From Aedes albopictus (Eukaryota; Arthropoda; Insecta; Diptera; Culicidae): 64,000 nucleotides of DNA. Every line of letters starts with the position of its first letter. Positions within the stretch are counted from its first letter, which is position 1. The notes beneath the pieces are model-generated. The model did not search any database. It saw only the letters and a program-made list of their open reading frames with translations, and was not told where the DNA came from. Location of the stretch: NCBI RefSeq assembly GCF_035046485.1, contig NC_085138.1, positions 30,963,047 to 31,027,046 of the forward strand, given 5' to 3'. Position numbers and translations under genes: made by a program. Of the stretch, positions 54,201 through 64,000 are shown one piece after another.

Positions 54201-55834
54201 CAGGTGTTGAAGCTGCTTACTTTTTACCAGATGTTTCTCCTTCTTATAAAATAGGCTATTCTTTCAAGCAGTATTGCATTCGAACAGAACGTGAGCCAAA
54301 AATGAACTGAACACTTTAAATTTTTTGGTCGACAAAGCATTGAACTTGCCTGTCAGAGCTTTTGCTGCTTAAGAGCGCCCGCTCGGTTCCCATTCGACTC
54401 TGAGTTCACATGCGCTTATCTTCATCATTAAATCCCATGTGTCTTCTTTCCTAGGACTAGAACCTTGTGCCGCATCTACATGTTTGGACGTTATTATGTT
54501 ATGTCACAGGGAAATGCATCATAGATCCTTTGGTACGACATTGTGGTCTCGGATATTGAAATACAGCTCCAGGAATTTAGATTTTTCGAAACACCCGATG
54601 GTTGGACTGGTTCACTCTTCAATAAAAGGAGATTGAATTAGCCCAAAAGATTGCCAAAATTGAAGGGTGAAATGGCGCAAATATGACCGTTTTAGTATCA
54701 CAGATACCAGGGTAACATGTTAGTCAGCATGCTACGGGTTCAGTTCTTTCCAGTTCATGCCGCGTTCAATTTGCATGTTCAAATATTTATATTTGATCGC
54801 AATGTGCCGAATATGAACTTCAATGCAAATTGAACGCGTTCACACTGCAGTGCTGCAATTCGGTTCTGAATTCTTTTGCGCACAACATTGGGGGAAATAG
54901 TTCCTGTCGACATGTGATGCTAATAAACCTGTTTAGTCACCCGGAGTTCCTTGAGAAACTTAATCAGGAATGGCCAACTGATGGACCGACGATCAGACTC
55001 TATTGGTTTAGGCAATTTTATGATTTTCGATAATTCATGCCAATAACTCCGTTACTGTATTGTATTAAATCATATAATTGGAAATCCGGATTTTCCAAAA
55101 CCCATGTTGACCGGACTGGTACGCTCAGATATGGTCCCAATAGCAGAAGAATTTCTGAATCTAATGAGCTCAAAATGTTTGAAATCTGTGGAAACATGGT
55201 GGAGGTATGGCCATTTCAGTTTCGTGGATTTCGCTAGTGTTCAATTTAGAGCTCGCACGCGTTATAAATTTAGAACTGAACAAAGTTCAAACATTTTTGA
55301 GCAATAGTTTTTGCCTCAACTACCGCCTCTTACCCGAATTACCCGAACAATTGTTTACATCTAAGACTCATTCAACCTAGTTTCCGAGTTGACACACATA
55401 ATACTTCAAACGAGTGGAAATAAATTGTTGGCGAAATCCTTTGCCAATTTGAGCTAAAATAATTTAGTATTAGCGGGGTATTGGCCGATATGATACTGAA
55501 GAAAGTACAATGACATAGACATTATGATACCGAAATCCATAAGATTATGTTCCACTTGAATGTCTTTTCATCAGTTAGAGTTAGCTCACGTGACCAGATG
55601 ACCATTCGATGAATAGTCAAATAGATTGAATGTCATATACTTCCTCTTCCGTAAAATGGGTTTTGATCAAATGACCGTTTGACCAAATGTACTTTCGAGC
55701 AAAGATTCTTTTGTTTCCTATGATCATTTTCAAGTCGAGTCAAATGTTTATCAAAGACTAATAGATTAGCCATAAATGTCCAAAATGTCATTTCATTCGA
55801 TTCTCTACAACTTTAAAAACTTTTCAACATGTTG
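51241..55834. other. Interior of the 5.66-kb element, no gene recognised
   Basis: 52430-53100 is GC-rich and contains a local duplication: GACGATGGGGGTCGTCG at about 52725 and 52856, each followed by TGGCTTGGT.GGT. A GACGACGACG...CGGCCGG.CCGAATGAAAA segment occurs at about 51663 and again at 53976. About 54075-54270 repeats TCCTTCTTTTAAAAT-like units followed by GGCTGTTCTT. The best small frame, 51997-52251, has no motif I know. The segment may hold remnants of an older retroelement. Confidence 0.4.
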
Positions 55835-56436
55835 ATATCTTTCAGCCTTTTGATATCTTTCAGCCTTTTGATGCTTTCAGCCTTTTGATCATTCAGCCTT
55901 ATGTGTTTCAGCCTTTTGATCATTCAGCCTTATGTGATTCAGCCTTTTGTACGTAACCCCACTAAGTGTACTGGAAAGGCTATATGTTCACTCAAAAAAC
56001 GAGTTTGCGAAAAAGACTCGAAAGATCAAGTATCATATACCAATCAACTCAGTTCAACGAATCGAAATGATGTCTGTATGTGTGTATGTATGTATGTCTG
56101 TGCACAAAAAAGGTTCACTCACTTTTAAGGCACTTTCCATTGCCCGATTTTTGGATTATAGCTCGAATCGAACCGGAATTTTACCGCATTGATTGCTATT
56201 GAAAATGGTCTGGATCGGTGAAGGCGTTCCAGAGTTATGGTCGTTTTAGTGATTCGGACCAGCAGCGGTAGAACTGGCCGTATATAAAACTGAACCAAGC
56301 CCCATCATCCAGATGCGAAACATCAAACTGCGGAGATTTTTGTAACTTTTAGCATGGTTGACGAGATTTGTACGGAAATCAACGCTGGAGACAAAAAAAT
56401 TGCACAATGTCGGCCCAAAATTCTAGATGACAGCCT

Positions 56437-56760
56437 AATATTCAAGATGGCGGCTCCAAATTCAAGATGGCGGCTGTTTTATAAAGTTTTGGACCCTAAA
56501 ACCATGCAATACGGGTAAATTTTGTATGAGGAAGATGTCCGGAGTCCAAAAAATGGTGACCAGAATGTTCAAGATGGCGGCCTAAAATCCAAGATGGCGG
56601 CTGTTTAATGAAGTTAAGGCTCTAGTACCATGCAATATGGGTATGTTTTATATAGGTAAGATGTCTGGACTCCAATAATGGCGGCTCAAAATTCAAAATA
56701 CTGGCTGTTTAACGGAATTTCAGGCTCTAAAATCATGCAATATGGATATATTTAAGGGGC
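56437..56760 (+). repeat. Degenerate tandem repeat with AAGATGGCGGCTG core
   Basis: AAGATGGCGGCT recurs at about 56443, 56464, 56571 and 56593. Flanking words CATGCAATA.GGGTA and GAAGATGTC.GGA(G/C)TCCA repeat at about 120-130 bp. It is noncoding. Confidence 0.65.
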
Positions 56761-57132
56761 CCAGATGCAAAGGGGTGCAAGTGATCATTTTGTCGATTTT
56801 AAGCTGAGCATATCAAAAATTTCTTCAGATTTCAAGGTTTCAGTAACTTTTTTAAGTTTATTTTTATGGTGCATAAAAAATTATAATAAATACATATGTG
56901 TGGATTAGACTAGATCATGGATAAAAGTTGCTCGAAGATGAATTCCTAACAGAGTTACTTACCTACCACATGTTACACGAATCCAAAAATCTCAACTGGC
57001 AAAGTAGCTTTCAGTTAAAAACTGTGCAAAAGTGCTCATGGAACACTTAACTCCAGCGTGGGTGCCACACCAGAAACTAGACCTGAATCTGCAACTCAAT
57101 TTATATGTTATTTTTCAATTTCCTTTTCGCAG
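56761..57132. other. 3' end of the 7.1-kb intron
   Basis: 56755-56870 shares GGGGCCCAGA..CAAAGGGGTG and TTTTGTCGATTTTAAGCTGA with 38651-38770, so it is a dispersed repeat fragment. The acceptor CAATTTCCTTTTCGCAG ends at 57132. Confidence 0.55.
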
Positions 57133-57268
57133 CCGCCCGCAAACGACCCCTACTGGGTGGACCACGTTCCAGTATGAACCCAACCAAGCGAACCGTGATG
57201 ACCCTGATTGCCCGCGCCCGAACAGCCCAAGCCATGCACGGATCCCGAACGACCGCCCCCATGGGAGA
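57133..57268 (+). CDS. Coding exon 4, basic segment
   Basis: The acceptor TTTCCTTTTCGCAG precedes 57133 and the donor is GGGAGA/GTAAGTACT after 57268. In frame it reads ARKRPLLGGPRSSMNPTKRT then VMTLIARARTAQAMHGSRTT then APMG (the first residue depends on which exon is joined). It is strongly basic, with RKR and a predicted helix around VMTLIARARTAQAMHG. It could be a nuclear localisation or membrane-proximal basic segment, but no family is recognised. High GC content contrasts with the AT-rich intron on each side. The exon is out of frame in the other two frames. Confidence 0.8.
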
Positions 57269-57399
57269 GTAAGTACTTTTCCTACCTGCATGCATGCACA
57301 CTTTCACATTTGTGAACATTTACATGACCCGGAACGGACCAAGCCTGCCGCAATAAAGCGCCTTGCGCCGTTTTTATTTCGCATTTTTCAATTTTCCAG

Positions 57400-57508
57400 A
57401 CCCATCCAGGTGATCACATCGCCGCTGATTCTGCAACCCTCGCTGGACCTACTGCAGAGCAATGGCGCCGGGTCGGTGCAGAAGGAAAACATCCTGCAGG
57501 GGGCTTAA
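57400..57508 (+). CDS. Coding exon 5, C terminus with stop
   Basis: The acceptor CAATTTTCCAG precedes 57400. With GA carried over it reads EPIQVITSPLILQPSLDLLQ then SNGAGSVQKENILQGA and TAA at 57506-57508. The 131-bp intron before it (57269-57399) is of usual dipteran size. The PIQVITSPLILQPSLDLLQ stretch looks like a conserved short linear motif or amphipathic helix. A possible polyadenylation signal AATAAA lies at 57984-57989, about 480 bp after the stop. Confidence 0.8.
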
Positions 57509-58499
57509 GCACGAGGTGATTTATGCATTTTTGCGGTGGAGGACGAGGAGAGAAAAAGTGTACTACCAATTGAAAAAACGAAACAAAAGGAACACTGCTT
57601 TCATTGTGTTAGTAGGATAGATTAGAGGTGAGTATGGGGAGCGGAATTATAATTACCTTGGTAAATGAAAGGGGAGATATGGGATAGAGTCAGTCTGCTT
57701 TGCAGAGAGAAACACAGCGAAGATCAAAACTATTTAATGGTAAAAATGTGCTTAAATTTAAAAGAACTTGAACACCAGAAGACTATGATTCTAAGACCTA
57801 ATATGGTTGAAAGGTGAAAGAAGCATTTCGGCGAACATTAACTATTTCTGCTAACATGAATCGTAAAATGCTGGTCAGGTGATAAAAGTATGTTCACTTT
57901 TTGACGTCCACGCTTTGATGGTAAGCAATACAATATGACCACATAAAAGTCACTTTTCCCAGCTCGTAGTCTTTGAGCAGCATAATAAAGAGACCTCAGG
58001 AAGGTACAATGATACCACTTCCAAGATTGCTCGTTTCGGTCCGGCACTACGCAGGACACCGTCGACCACATATCTCACAATCGCTACAAAAAGTGCATTC
58101 AATGCACTACCTAGTAGTGAGGGAAATGGAAAATATTTATTCAATCTGAAAGCCCTTATGAATTTCAACCACCTTCCGTACAGAAGGCAACACCGCTATG
58201 AATAGTTTTGTCGAAGCAGAACGCTCGGGCGGACGTCGTATAATAAAACCACTGACTGGTCAGTATAATAGAAAACCAATGGTGTGGAAAACGGTGTGAA
58301 GCCTTTACATCGACCTGAATTTCAGATTCATAGGAAAATGAAATATTTAAATTTCTAACTACACTCGAAACTCCATTTAGGTAACGAGTCGGCACTGCCC
58401 AATTAGAAATTTTACCTAAATGGATTCATTACCAAACTGGATTCAGTTCATTACCGAAATGGATTTCAAGGTTGCAAGATAATTTGAGAAGAGGAACTT
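57509..58499. other. 3' UTR and downstream flank
   Basis: The first few hundred bases after the stop are probably 3' UTR; AATAAA at 57984 is a candidate poly(A) signal. CCATTTAGGTAACGA and TTACCTAAATGGATTCATTACC near 58373-58460 form a small inverted pair related to the one at 63263-63288. Confidence 0.45.
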
Positions 58500-59394
58500 C
58501 ACGGGAATTTCAGAGCGTTCCAAAGCGTTTCAAGGCGTTTCAGGGCATTTCAGGAGGTTTCAGAGAGGTTTTGTGGGGCTTCAGAAACTCTCAGGTGAGT
58601 TTCACGAAGGTTACATGAGGATTTCAGAGGTGTTTCAATGCGTTTCAGGGCGTTTCATGGCCTTTCAAGGGGTTTCAAGAGATTTAAGGGTCACAGGTGA
58701 ATTTGATGAAGGTTTAATAGGGGTTTTAGAGGCGTTTCATAGCATTTCAAGGCGTTTCAGGGCATTTCAGGAGGTTTCCGATGAGTTTGAAGGGGCTTAA
58801 AAGGCTCGCAGGTGAATTTCATAGGGGTTTCATGAGGGTTTCAGAGGCGTTTCAAAGCGTTTCAAGCATTTCAATGCGTTTCAGGGTGTTTCAGGCCATT
58901 TCAGAAGGTATCACAGTGGTTGTAGGGGTATTTCAAAGTAATTCTAGGCGTTTCAGGGCGTTTCAGGAGGTTTAGAGGGCTTTTGGGGGCTTCATAGGCT
59001 CGCAGGTAAATTTCTCGTAGGTTTCGTAGGGGTTTCAGAAGCGTTGCAGAGCGTTTCAAGGCGTTTCATGAGATTTCACAGGGGTTTTAGGGGGCTTCAG
59101 AGGCTCTCAGGTGACTTTTACGAAGATATTGATGGGGGTTTAGAGGCATTTCAAATTGTTTCAAAGAGTTTTAATGCGTTTCAGGATGATTTAGAAGGTT
59201 TGAGAGGCATTAAGGGGGCTTCAGAGGCTCGCAGGTGAATTTAACGGAGTTTTAATGGGGGTTTCATAGGCGTTTCAAAGCGTTTCAAGGCGTTTCAAGG
59301 CATTTCAAAGCGTTTCAAGAGGATTAAAAGGGCCTCAGAGGCTCATGGGGTTTCAGGAGGTATCAGAGTGGTTTCAGGGGGTTCAGAGGCTGTC
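58500..59394 (+). repeat. Degenerate minisatellite, GGCGTTTCA words
   Basis: Runs of GGCGTTTCAGGGCGTTTCAG at 9-11 bp spacing alternate with GGGGCTTCAGAGGCTC, GCAGGTGAATTTCA and GAAGGTTTCAT. This gives a second-order period of roughly 190-240 bp (GCAGGTGAATTT at about 58809 and 59229). The frames within it are repeat translations. Confidence 0.75.
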
Positions 59395-60440
59395 CTCTGG
59401 AATTTCTCCTGAAAATCCTCTGGAATTTCTCCTGAAAATCCTCTGGAATTTCTCCTGAAATTCCTCTGGAATTCTTCTGGACGTCCTCTAGAATTCCTCC
59501 TAAAATTTCCTCTGGAATTCCTCTGGAATTTCTCCTGAAATTCCTCTGGAATTTTTCCTGGAATTCCTCCTGAAATTTCTCCTGGATTTCCTCTGAAATT
59601 TCTCCAGGAATTCCTCTGGAATTTCTCCTGAATTCCTCTGGAATTCTTCTGGACTTCCTCTAGAATTCCTCCTGGAATTCCTCATGGAATTCCTCTGGAA
59701 TTTTTACTGGAATTCCTCTGGAATTTTTCCTGGAATTCCTCCTGAAATTTCTCCTGGATTTCCTCTGAAATTTCTCCAGGAATTCCTCTGGAATTTCTCC
59801 TGAATTCCTCTGGAATTTCTTCTGGAATTAGTCTGGAATTTCTCCTGGAATTCCTCTGGAATTTCTCCTGGAATTCCTCTGGAATTTCTCCTGGAAGTCC
59901 TCTGAAATTTCTCCAGGAATTTATTCTGGAATTCTTCTAGAATTCACCCTGAATTCCTCCTGAAATTTATCTTGGAATTCCCCTGGAATTTCTCCTGGAA
60001 TTCCCCTGGAATTTTTCCAGGAATTCCTCTGGAATATCTCTTGAAAATCCTCTAGAATTTCTCCTGGAATTCCACTCGAACTTCTCCTGGATTTCCTCGG
60101 GAGTTTCTCCTGGAATTCCTCTGAAATTTCTGCTGGAGTTCCTCTTTAATTTCTCCTGCAATTCGTCTAGAATTGCTCCTGGAACTTCTGGAATTTCTCC
60201 TGCAAACTCCTCTGGAGTTTCTCCTGAAAATCCTCTGGAATTTCTCCTGGAACTCCTCTGGAATTTCTCCTGGAATTCCTCTGGAATTCTTCTGGACTTC
60301 CTCCTGGAATTTTTGTGAAATTTCCCCTAGAATTCCTCTGGAATTTCTTTTGGAATTCCTCTGGAATTTCTCCTGGGATTCCTCCTTGAATTCCTCTAGA
60401 ATTTCTCCTGGAACTCCTCTGGAATTTCTCCTGTAAATGT
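59395..60440 (+). repeat. Degenerate 12-mer tract (CTGGAATTTCTC / CTGGAATTCCTC)
   Basis: Alternating CTCTGGAATTTCTCCTG and GGAATTCCTCTGG words, an obvious diverged relative of the GGAATTCCTCCT satellite. It adjoins the GGCGTTTCA minisatellite directly. Confidence 0.8.
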
Positions 60441-60489
60441 CAGGTAAATTTCATGAAGATTTCATGGGGGTTCTAGAGGTGTTTCAAAG

Positions 60490-61678
60490 CGATTCAAGGC
60501 ACCCTAATGGTCTTCTATTACGTAAATCTATTGAAGACAACCAAATACAATAGTAGATCCGATGACCTATATTCAAGGAAGTTCTTGCAGATCTTCAAAC
60601 TGGCAATGAACTCACCACTTAATAGCACTCAGCTACATAAGGCTGTGTAAGCATAAATTTCATTCCGAATGCTCAAACTGTTCACTGATTACACTTGTAG
60701 ATCAGATGGCCTTGGCTCCAGGGAGTTCTCGGATACTCCTATACAATCATTGAACCCACCACTTAATAGAACATAGATGCCTGGGGCTGTGTGAGTATAA
60801 GTCTCATTATTTATGCTCTTAGATACAATTAATAAACTTCGTAGATTGGGAGTTCTTGGAGACTCTGAATGATTTTTGGAACTCACAAGCCCTATGAGCC
60901 TTAGTCGTAAATCTCTTAAGGTCAACCAAATACGTTAGTAGATCCGATGTCCTATACTCAAGGAAGTTCTTGGAGATCTTCAAACTGGCAATGAACTTAC
61001 AACTTGAAAGTACATAGCAACATGAGGCTGTGTAAGCATAACTTGTAGTTCAGATGGCCAGAACTCCAGGGAGTTCTCGGATACTCTTATACAATCATAG
61101 AGCCCACCACTTGATAGATTATAGATGCTTGGGGCTGTGTGAGTGTGAACCTCACTCTTTATGCTCTTAGCTACAACTAGTAGCCCTCATAGATTCGACG
61201 ATCTATACTCAAGGGAGTTCTTGGAGACCCTTAAAGATTCTTCGAACTCAAAGCTCGATAGATCATAGTTACCTGAGGTTGTGTGAGTATGAGCCTTAGT
61301 CGTAAAAGTCTTGGAGACATCAAATCCGACGATTTATACTCAAGGAAGTTCTTGGAGATCCTCAAACTGACAATGAACTCACCACTTGATAGTACATAGC
61401 TACATAACGGTATGTAAGCATAAATTTCATTCATAATGCTCCAATAGGTCGTTGATTACACTTGTAGATCAGATGGCCTTAACTCCAGGGACTTCTCGGT
61501 TACTTTTACGCCTTTATAGAACCCACCACTTGATACAATATAGATGCTTGGGGATGTGTTCTTAATGCTCTTAGATGCAACTAGTAGACCTCGTAGATTC
61601 GATGCCCCATACTCAAGCGAGTTCTTATAGACCCTTAATGATTCTTCTAACTCAAAACTTGATAGATCTTGATAGTGC
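60490..61678. repeat. Diverged tandem repeat, about 350-420 bp unit
   Basis: TTGTAGATCAGATGGCC or its variant occurs at about 60695, 61044 and 61463. The companion words CTCCAGGGAGTTCTCGGATAC, CCACCACTTGATAG and TTAATGCTCTTAGAT follow each time. The unit contains smaller repeats such as GGAGTTCTTGGAGA. The final copy is cut at 61678 by the 1482-bp element and resumes at 63161 (GGTTGTGTGAGTA). Confidence 0.65.
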
Positions 61679-63160
61679 CCAGTAAACATTTTGGTCTGTA
61701 TAATTTGTGTTATACATATTCATATAAGAACCAACATACTCGTATAAAGTGCACGAAATGGCTATATACGTACCAAAGTGGAGGCCATATATATACTTCT
61801 GACGACTTGTCTTGACTTCCTTTGAACAGTAATATGATGTCCCAAAGTATCGTCGGAAAAATAAAGACGACTTTCAGTGATAAGTAATACGATGTCCCAT
61901 ATTACTGATGAAAAGTTAAAAAAAAATTGCATGGTCAGTATCCAGCATTGAACACAGAACCTCGAGATCCAGAATCCAACATTGTACCTCGGTACCAACT
62001 CATCTTTCTTGAAGAGAGATGGAAATTTGGCCAACTTAAACTTAAAGCTTGCCCGTATCATAAGCCTGATTATTTTCCCAAATGGTGCTGATGCAGACTT
62101 GGTCGCTATTTTCTCTAAGTCTTTGCGACTTCATTTCATGCTTTTCAGACCTGATGTGTAAATTAAGATCTGTCAGATATACAACTTCTAACGATTTAAG
62201 ATTGCGCTTTATGCTGCTTGTCTTGTTTACATCATAACAGTGCCGTCGCGCTCCAGCCATCGTCGTCGTCGTCCGTCGTCGCGGAAAAATGTTTATCGCA
62301 AATTATTTTCGTTTCTAGTGGAAAGCTGCGTTTAACATTCAGAACATCTTAGTGGAGTGGTCATCGGCAGCAGAGAAAACAACAACGTTTTGGTGAGGTG
62401 TGCCCTGTATGCCTGGAAAAAGGATGTGCAGATTAGATGTCCTCATCCAAACACCATACAGCTGGAGGAACGATATGCAGCACCCAAGCATTTCAAAGGA
62501 TCAAGTGAATATCATCCCCAATTTTGATTTCCGACTAGTTTCTATCATTTTGTGTTATAATTGCAATCAACAGAGGAACAATTAAGATTTTTTTGTGTGG
62601 TGAAAACTCGGGTGAAAACGGATTCGGGAACGGCGGCGCGGTAAGCGGGATAAGTGCCAAATTGTGGGTAGCACCGTACCGGTTGAAGTGATGTGGGGGA
62701 GCGGGATTGTGCTATGCTAATTGCATTGACTGCTGATCTGTTCATTGCTTGCATGTACTACAGGGGTGTGGAAATTAAACATTTTGTCATGTAAGTATTT
62801 TTCCAGTCCTGTATTGAAAACCAACAAAGTTCTGCCCGAATCGCAATAATGATTTATGTTCACTATCGTCTTGGTTTGTTGTGTGACAATTTCATTGTAG
62901 TCATTACGATTACGCTCGATGCTTGTCTGACTTGATATATGATAAAGCATTTTCATTGACTAGTTACGATTTTGATTTGCTCTATTTGCGGCTTGTGCTG
63001 TCAATATAACTGCCCGTCGTAAACACATCGCAATACTGATTTCTATACAAGTTTTCTCGACATTATTGCTGCAACACTTATCATTTTCTGCGATTTCGAT
63101 TTCGAACAGAATAAAATACGATTTTGAATAAATATCGTTTTACGATACGTGGTTTACTGG
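61679..63160 (-). mobile_element. 1482-bp element with CCAGTAAAC ends, copy 2 (inverted)
   Basis: It is the reverse complement of 33022-34503, equal in length and without difference in the parts compared. It is flanked by GTGC on both sides (61675-61678 and 63161-63164), suggesting a 4-bp target duplication. On the + strand here an ORF-like stretch reads VRCALYAWKKDVQIRCPHPN (about 62395-62455), which resembles a coding exon more than random DNA; its origin is unknown. Confidence 0.75.
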
Positions 63161-64000
63161 GTGCCTTGATGGTACCCGAGGTTGTGTGAGTAGCTTTTTT
63201 TCCCGTAAGCCAACTTTATCTGTAATGTTGAGTACTCCAACTGCTCTGAACACAATCAAATTCCATTTAGGTAACATTACCTAAATGGAGGAACCTAAAC
63301 AGATTTGGAGTTCTCAGTGCAAGCAAATGCTTGCTCCTGTGGGAACGCAATTCCCTAGAAAATGTTAAGTTCATTACAAGCTCCCACATGTGCCCCTCAA
63401 AGCACTCAAAGGGACGCCCAAGCCAATAATCCCTTGCTTCTTGTTCCCAACCATGACCAACTCAAGGATTAGAAAACTTTTAGCAAATCGTTTGAACAAA
63501 GTGCGGATCAGTCCCGGCAGGCAGCCAGCACCGGAAGCACTTGAAATCGTTATCCCCTCGCCCCACGTTCTCTGAAGTGCTTCCCCAAGGGAGACAAATG
63601 GGAAACTTTGTCTTGCTTGGCTTGGCCTCCGGATCGGAACCCCTGATGGAGGTAATTAATCAACCTGCTAGCTTCAAACTAAACTATGTCGGGGTAAGGC
63701 GGAAAATGCGTAAGAAAGGGCAATCTTCGGAACAGAAAAGGGATTCCAACTTCCACTTCCAGCAGCCAACGCCAGCGGTAGGTGTAACTTTTCAATCCAA
63801 CTAAGATGTTCCGCCGATTGAGGAAGGAAGTTGTTCCATCGAAGCACACCTGTCTGTCTGTAGAGAGCGAGTAATCAATTTGAGGTTAGTGTCTCTAAAC
63901 TTAATTAAGGCGTTCGTTTGATTGAAGGATTTTTCCGGGAACGTTGAGGAGTGATATGAACATTTCATTTGCTGGAGGTGTTGCGATCCAGTACAGGATT
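63161..64000. other. End of window, no gene recognised
   Basis: Starts with the rest of the interrupted tandem repeat. A palindrome, CCATTTAGGTA-acat-TACCTAAATGG, lies at 63263-63288. The frames at 63390-63804 overlap without recognisable motifs; the base composition is less AT-rich, so an unrecognised exon is possible but not supported. Confidence 0.4.

Larger units (their letters stand above)
50299..55960. mobile_element. 5.66-kb element with AAGGCTGAAT-array ends, 8-bp duplication
   Basis: The target duplication ACTAAGTG is perfect at 50291-50298 and 55961-55968, and the related unbroken copy shows the empty site. The left end starts GGGATGGTAACATAAGGC and carries about five AAGGCTGAAT words to 50385. 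The right end, read inward, starts GGGGTTACGTACAAAAGGC and carries about seven such words from 55960 back to 55840. No transposase frame is recognisable in the interior, which also carries a dispersed repeat (50930-51240) and locally duplicated GC-rich DNA. The 8-bp duplication fits hAT-like (or P-like) insertion; the superfamily is unproven. Confidence 0.75.
50265..56280 (-). repeat. GCCTTTCTCGT-ended repeat, split by the 5.66-kb element
   Basis: TTTTGCCTTTCTCGTACACT at 50271-50292 and TACTGGAAAGGCTATATG from 55969 are contiguous in the related copy at 14790-15104 (reverse strand). 55969-56280 continues that match through ATACCAATCAACTCAG and GAAAATGGTCTGGATCGG. The copy was cut at ACTAAGTG by the later insertion. 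Confidence 0.65.
18207..57508 (+). other. Host gene (partial): 3' part, five in-phase exons
   Basis: The exons 18207-18273, 18457-18963, 49945-50046, 57133-57268 and 57400-57508 each sit between an AG acceptor and a GT donor (or the stop). Phases are 0>1, 1>1, 1>1, 1>2 and 2>stop, and every join keeps the frame open. The joined product is about 305 residues of a protein C terminus: an acidic start, a homopolymer-rich middle, and a basic then hydrophobic-patterned tail ending LQGA. I do not recognise the family. The introns are 183 bp, about 31 kb, about 7.1 kb and 131 bp; the two long ones hold nearly all the repeats between 18964 and 57132. The 5' end is not in view. Additional exons inside the long introns cannot be excluded. 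Confidence 0.75.

Overview
The window looks like a nuclear segment of a mosquito genome, most probably Aedes-type (A. aegypti or a close relative). The reasons are spliced coding exons with GT-AG borders, several tRNA-derived SINEs (one resembling the Aedes Feilai SINE), a full-length BEL/Pao LTR retrotransposon, many foldback and MITE-type DNA elements, and extreme repeat density. Nothing prokaryotic is present. The species call is an inference from repeat types, not from a search.

Genes. One host gene can be supported, on the + strand. Five exons join in phase: 18207-18273, 18457-18963, 49945-50046, 57133-57268 and 57400-57508 (stop at 57506-57508). They give the C-terminal part of a protein that I do not recognise: a short acidic start, a long N/G/T, then Q/H, then A-rich tract, and a basic tail. 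The 5' exons lie upstream of the window or are hidden in it. The two large introns (about 31 kb and 7.1 kb) hold most of the repeats. The only other convincing coding sequence is the 1828-residue Gag-Pol of the BEL element (21181-26667, minus strand), which is antisense to the host gene.

Layout. 1-18206: AT-rich repeat country with foldback elements (332-3217, 7109-7555, 12192-13176, 15988-17203), SINEs, a pogo-like MITE (15511-15913) and a large composite bounded by inverted ATTCGCCCGAA arrays (10359-15300). 18207-18963: two exons. 18964-49944: giant intron containing a CT-rich minisatellite, the BEL element (20484-27585), decayed 12-bp repeat tracts, a SINE split by a 1.9-kb insertion, a 1482-bp element (33022-34503), small hAT-like and mariner-like MITEs, a hAT-like element with CCCGGGAT arrays (38488-39754), and an 8.9-kb satellite of the 12-mer GGAATTCCTCCT (39945-48850). 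49945-50046: a small symmetric exon. 50047-57132: an intron filled mainly by a 5.66-kb element with AAGGCTGAAT-array termini and an 8-bp target duplication (50299-55960). 57133-57508: last two exons. 57509-64000: 3' flank with three minisatellite blocks and a second, inverted, apparently identical copy of the 1482-bp element (61679-63160).

Most notable are: (1) the satellite, which lacks stop codons in all six frames and shows two levels of higher-order structure; (2) several different elements whose ends are inverted arrays of a short repeated motif rather than simple terminal repeats; (3) signs of very recent activity, namely identical BEL LTRs and two matching 1482-bp copies.
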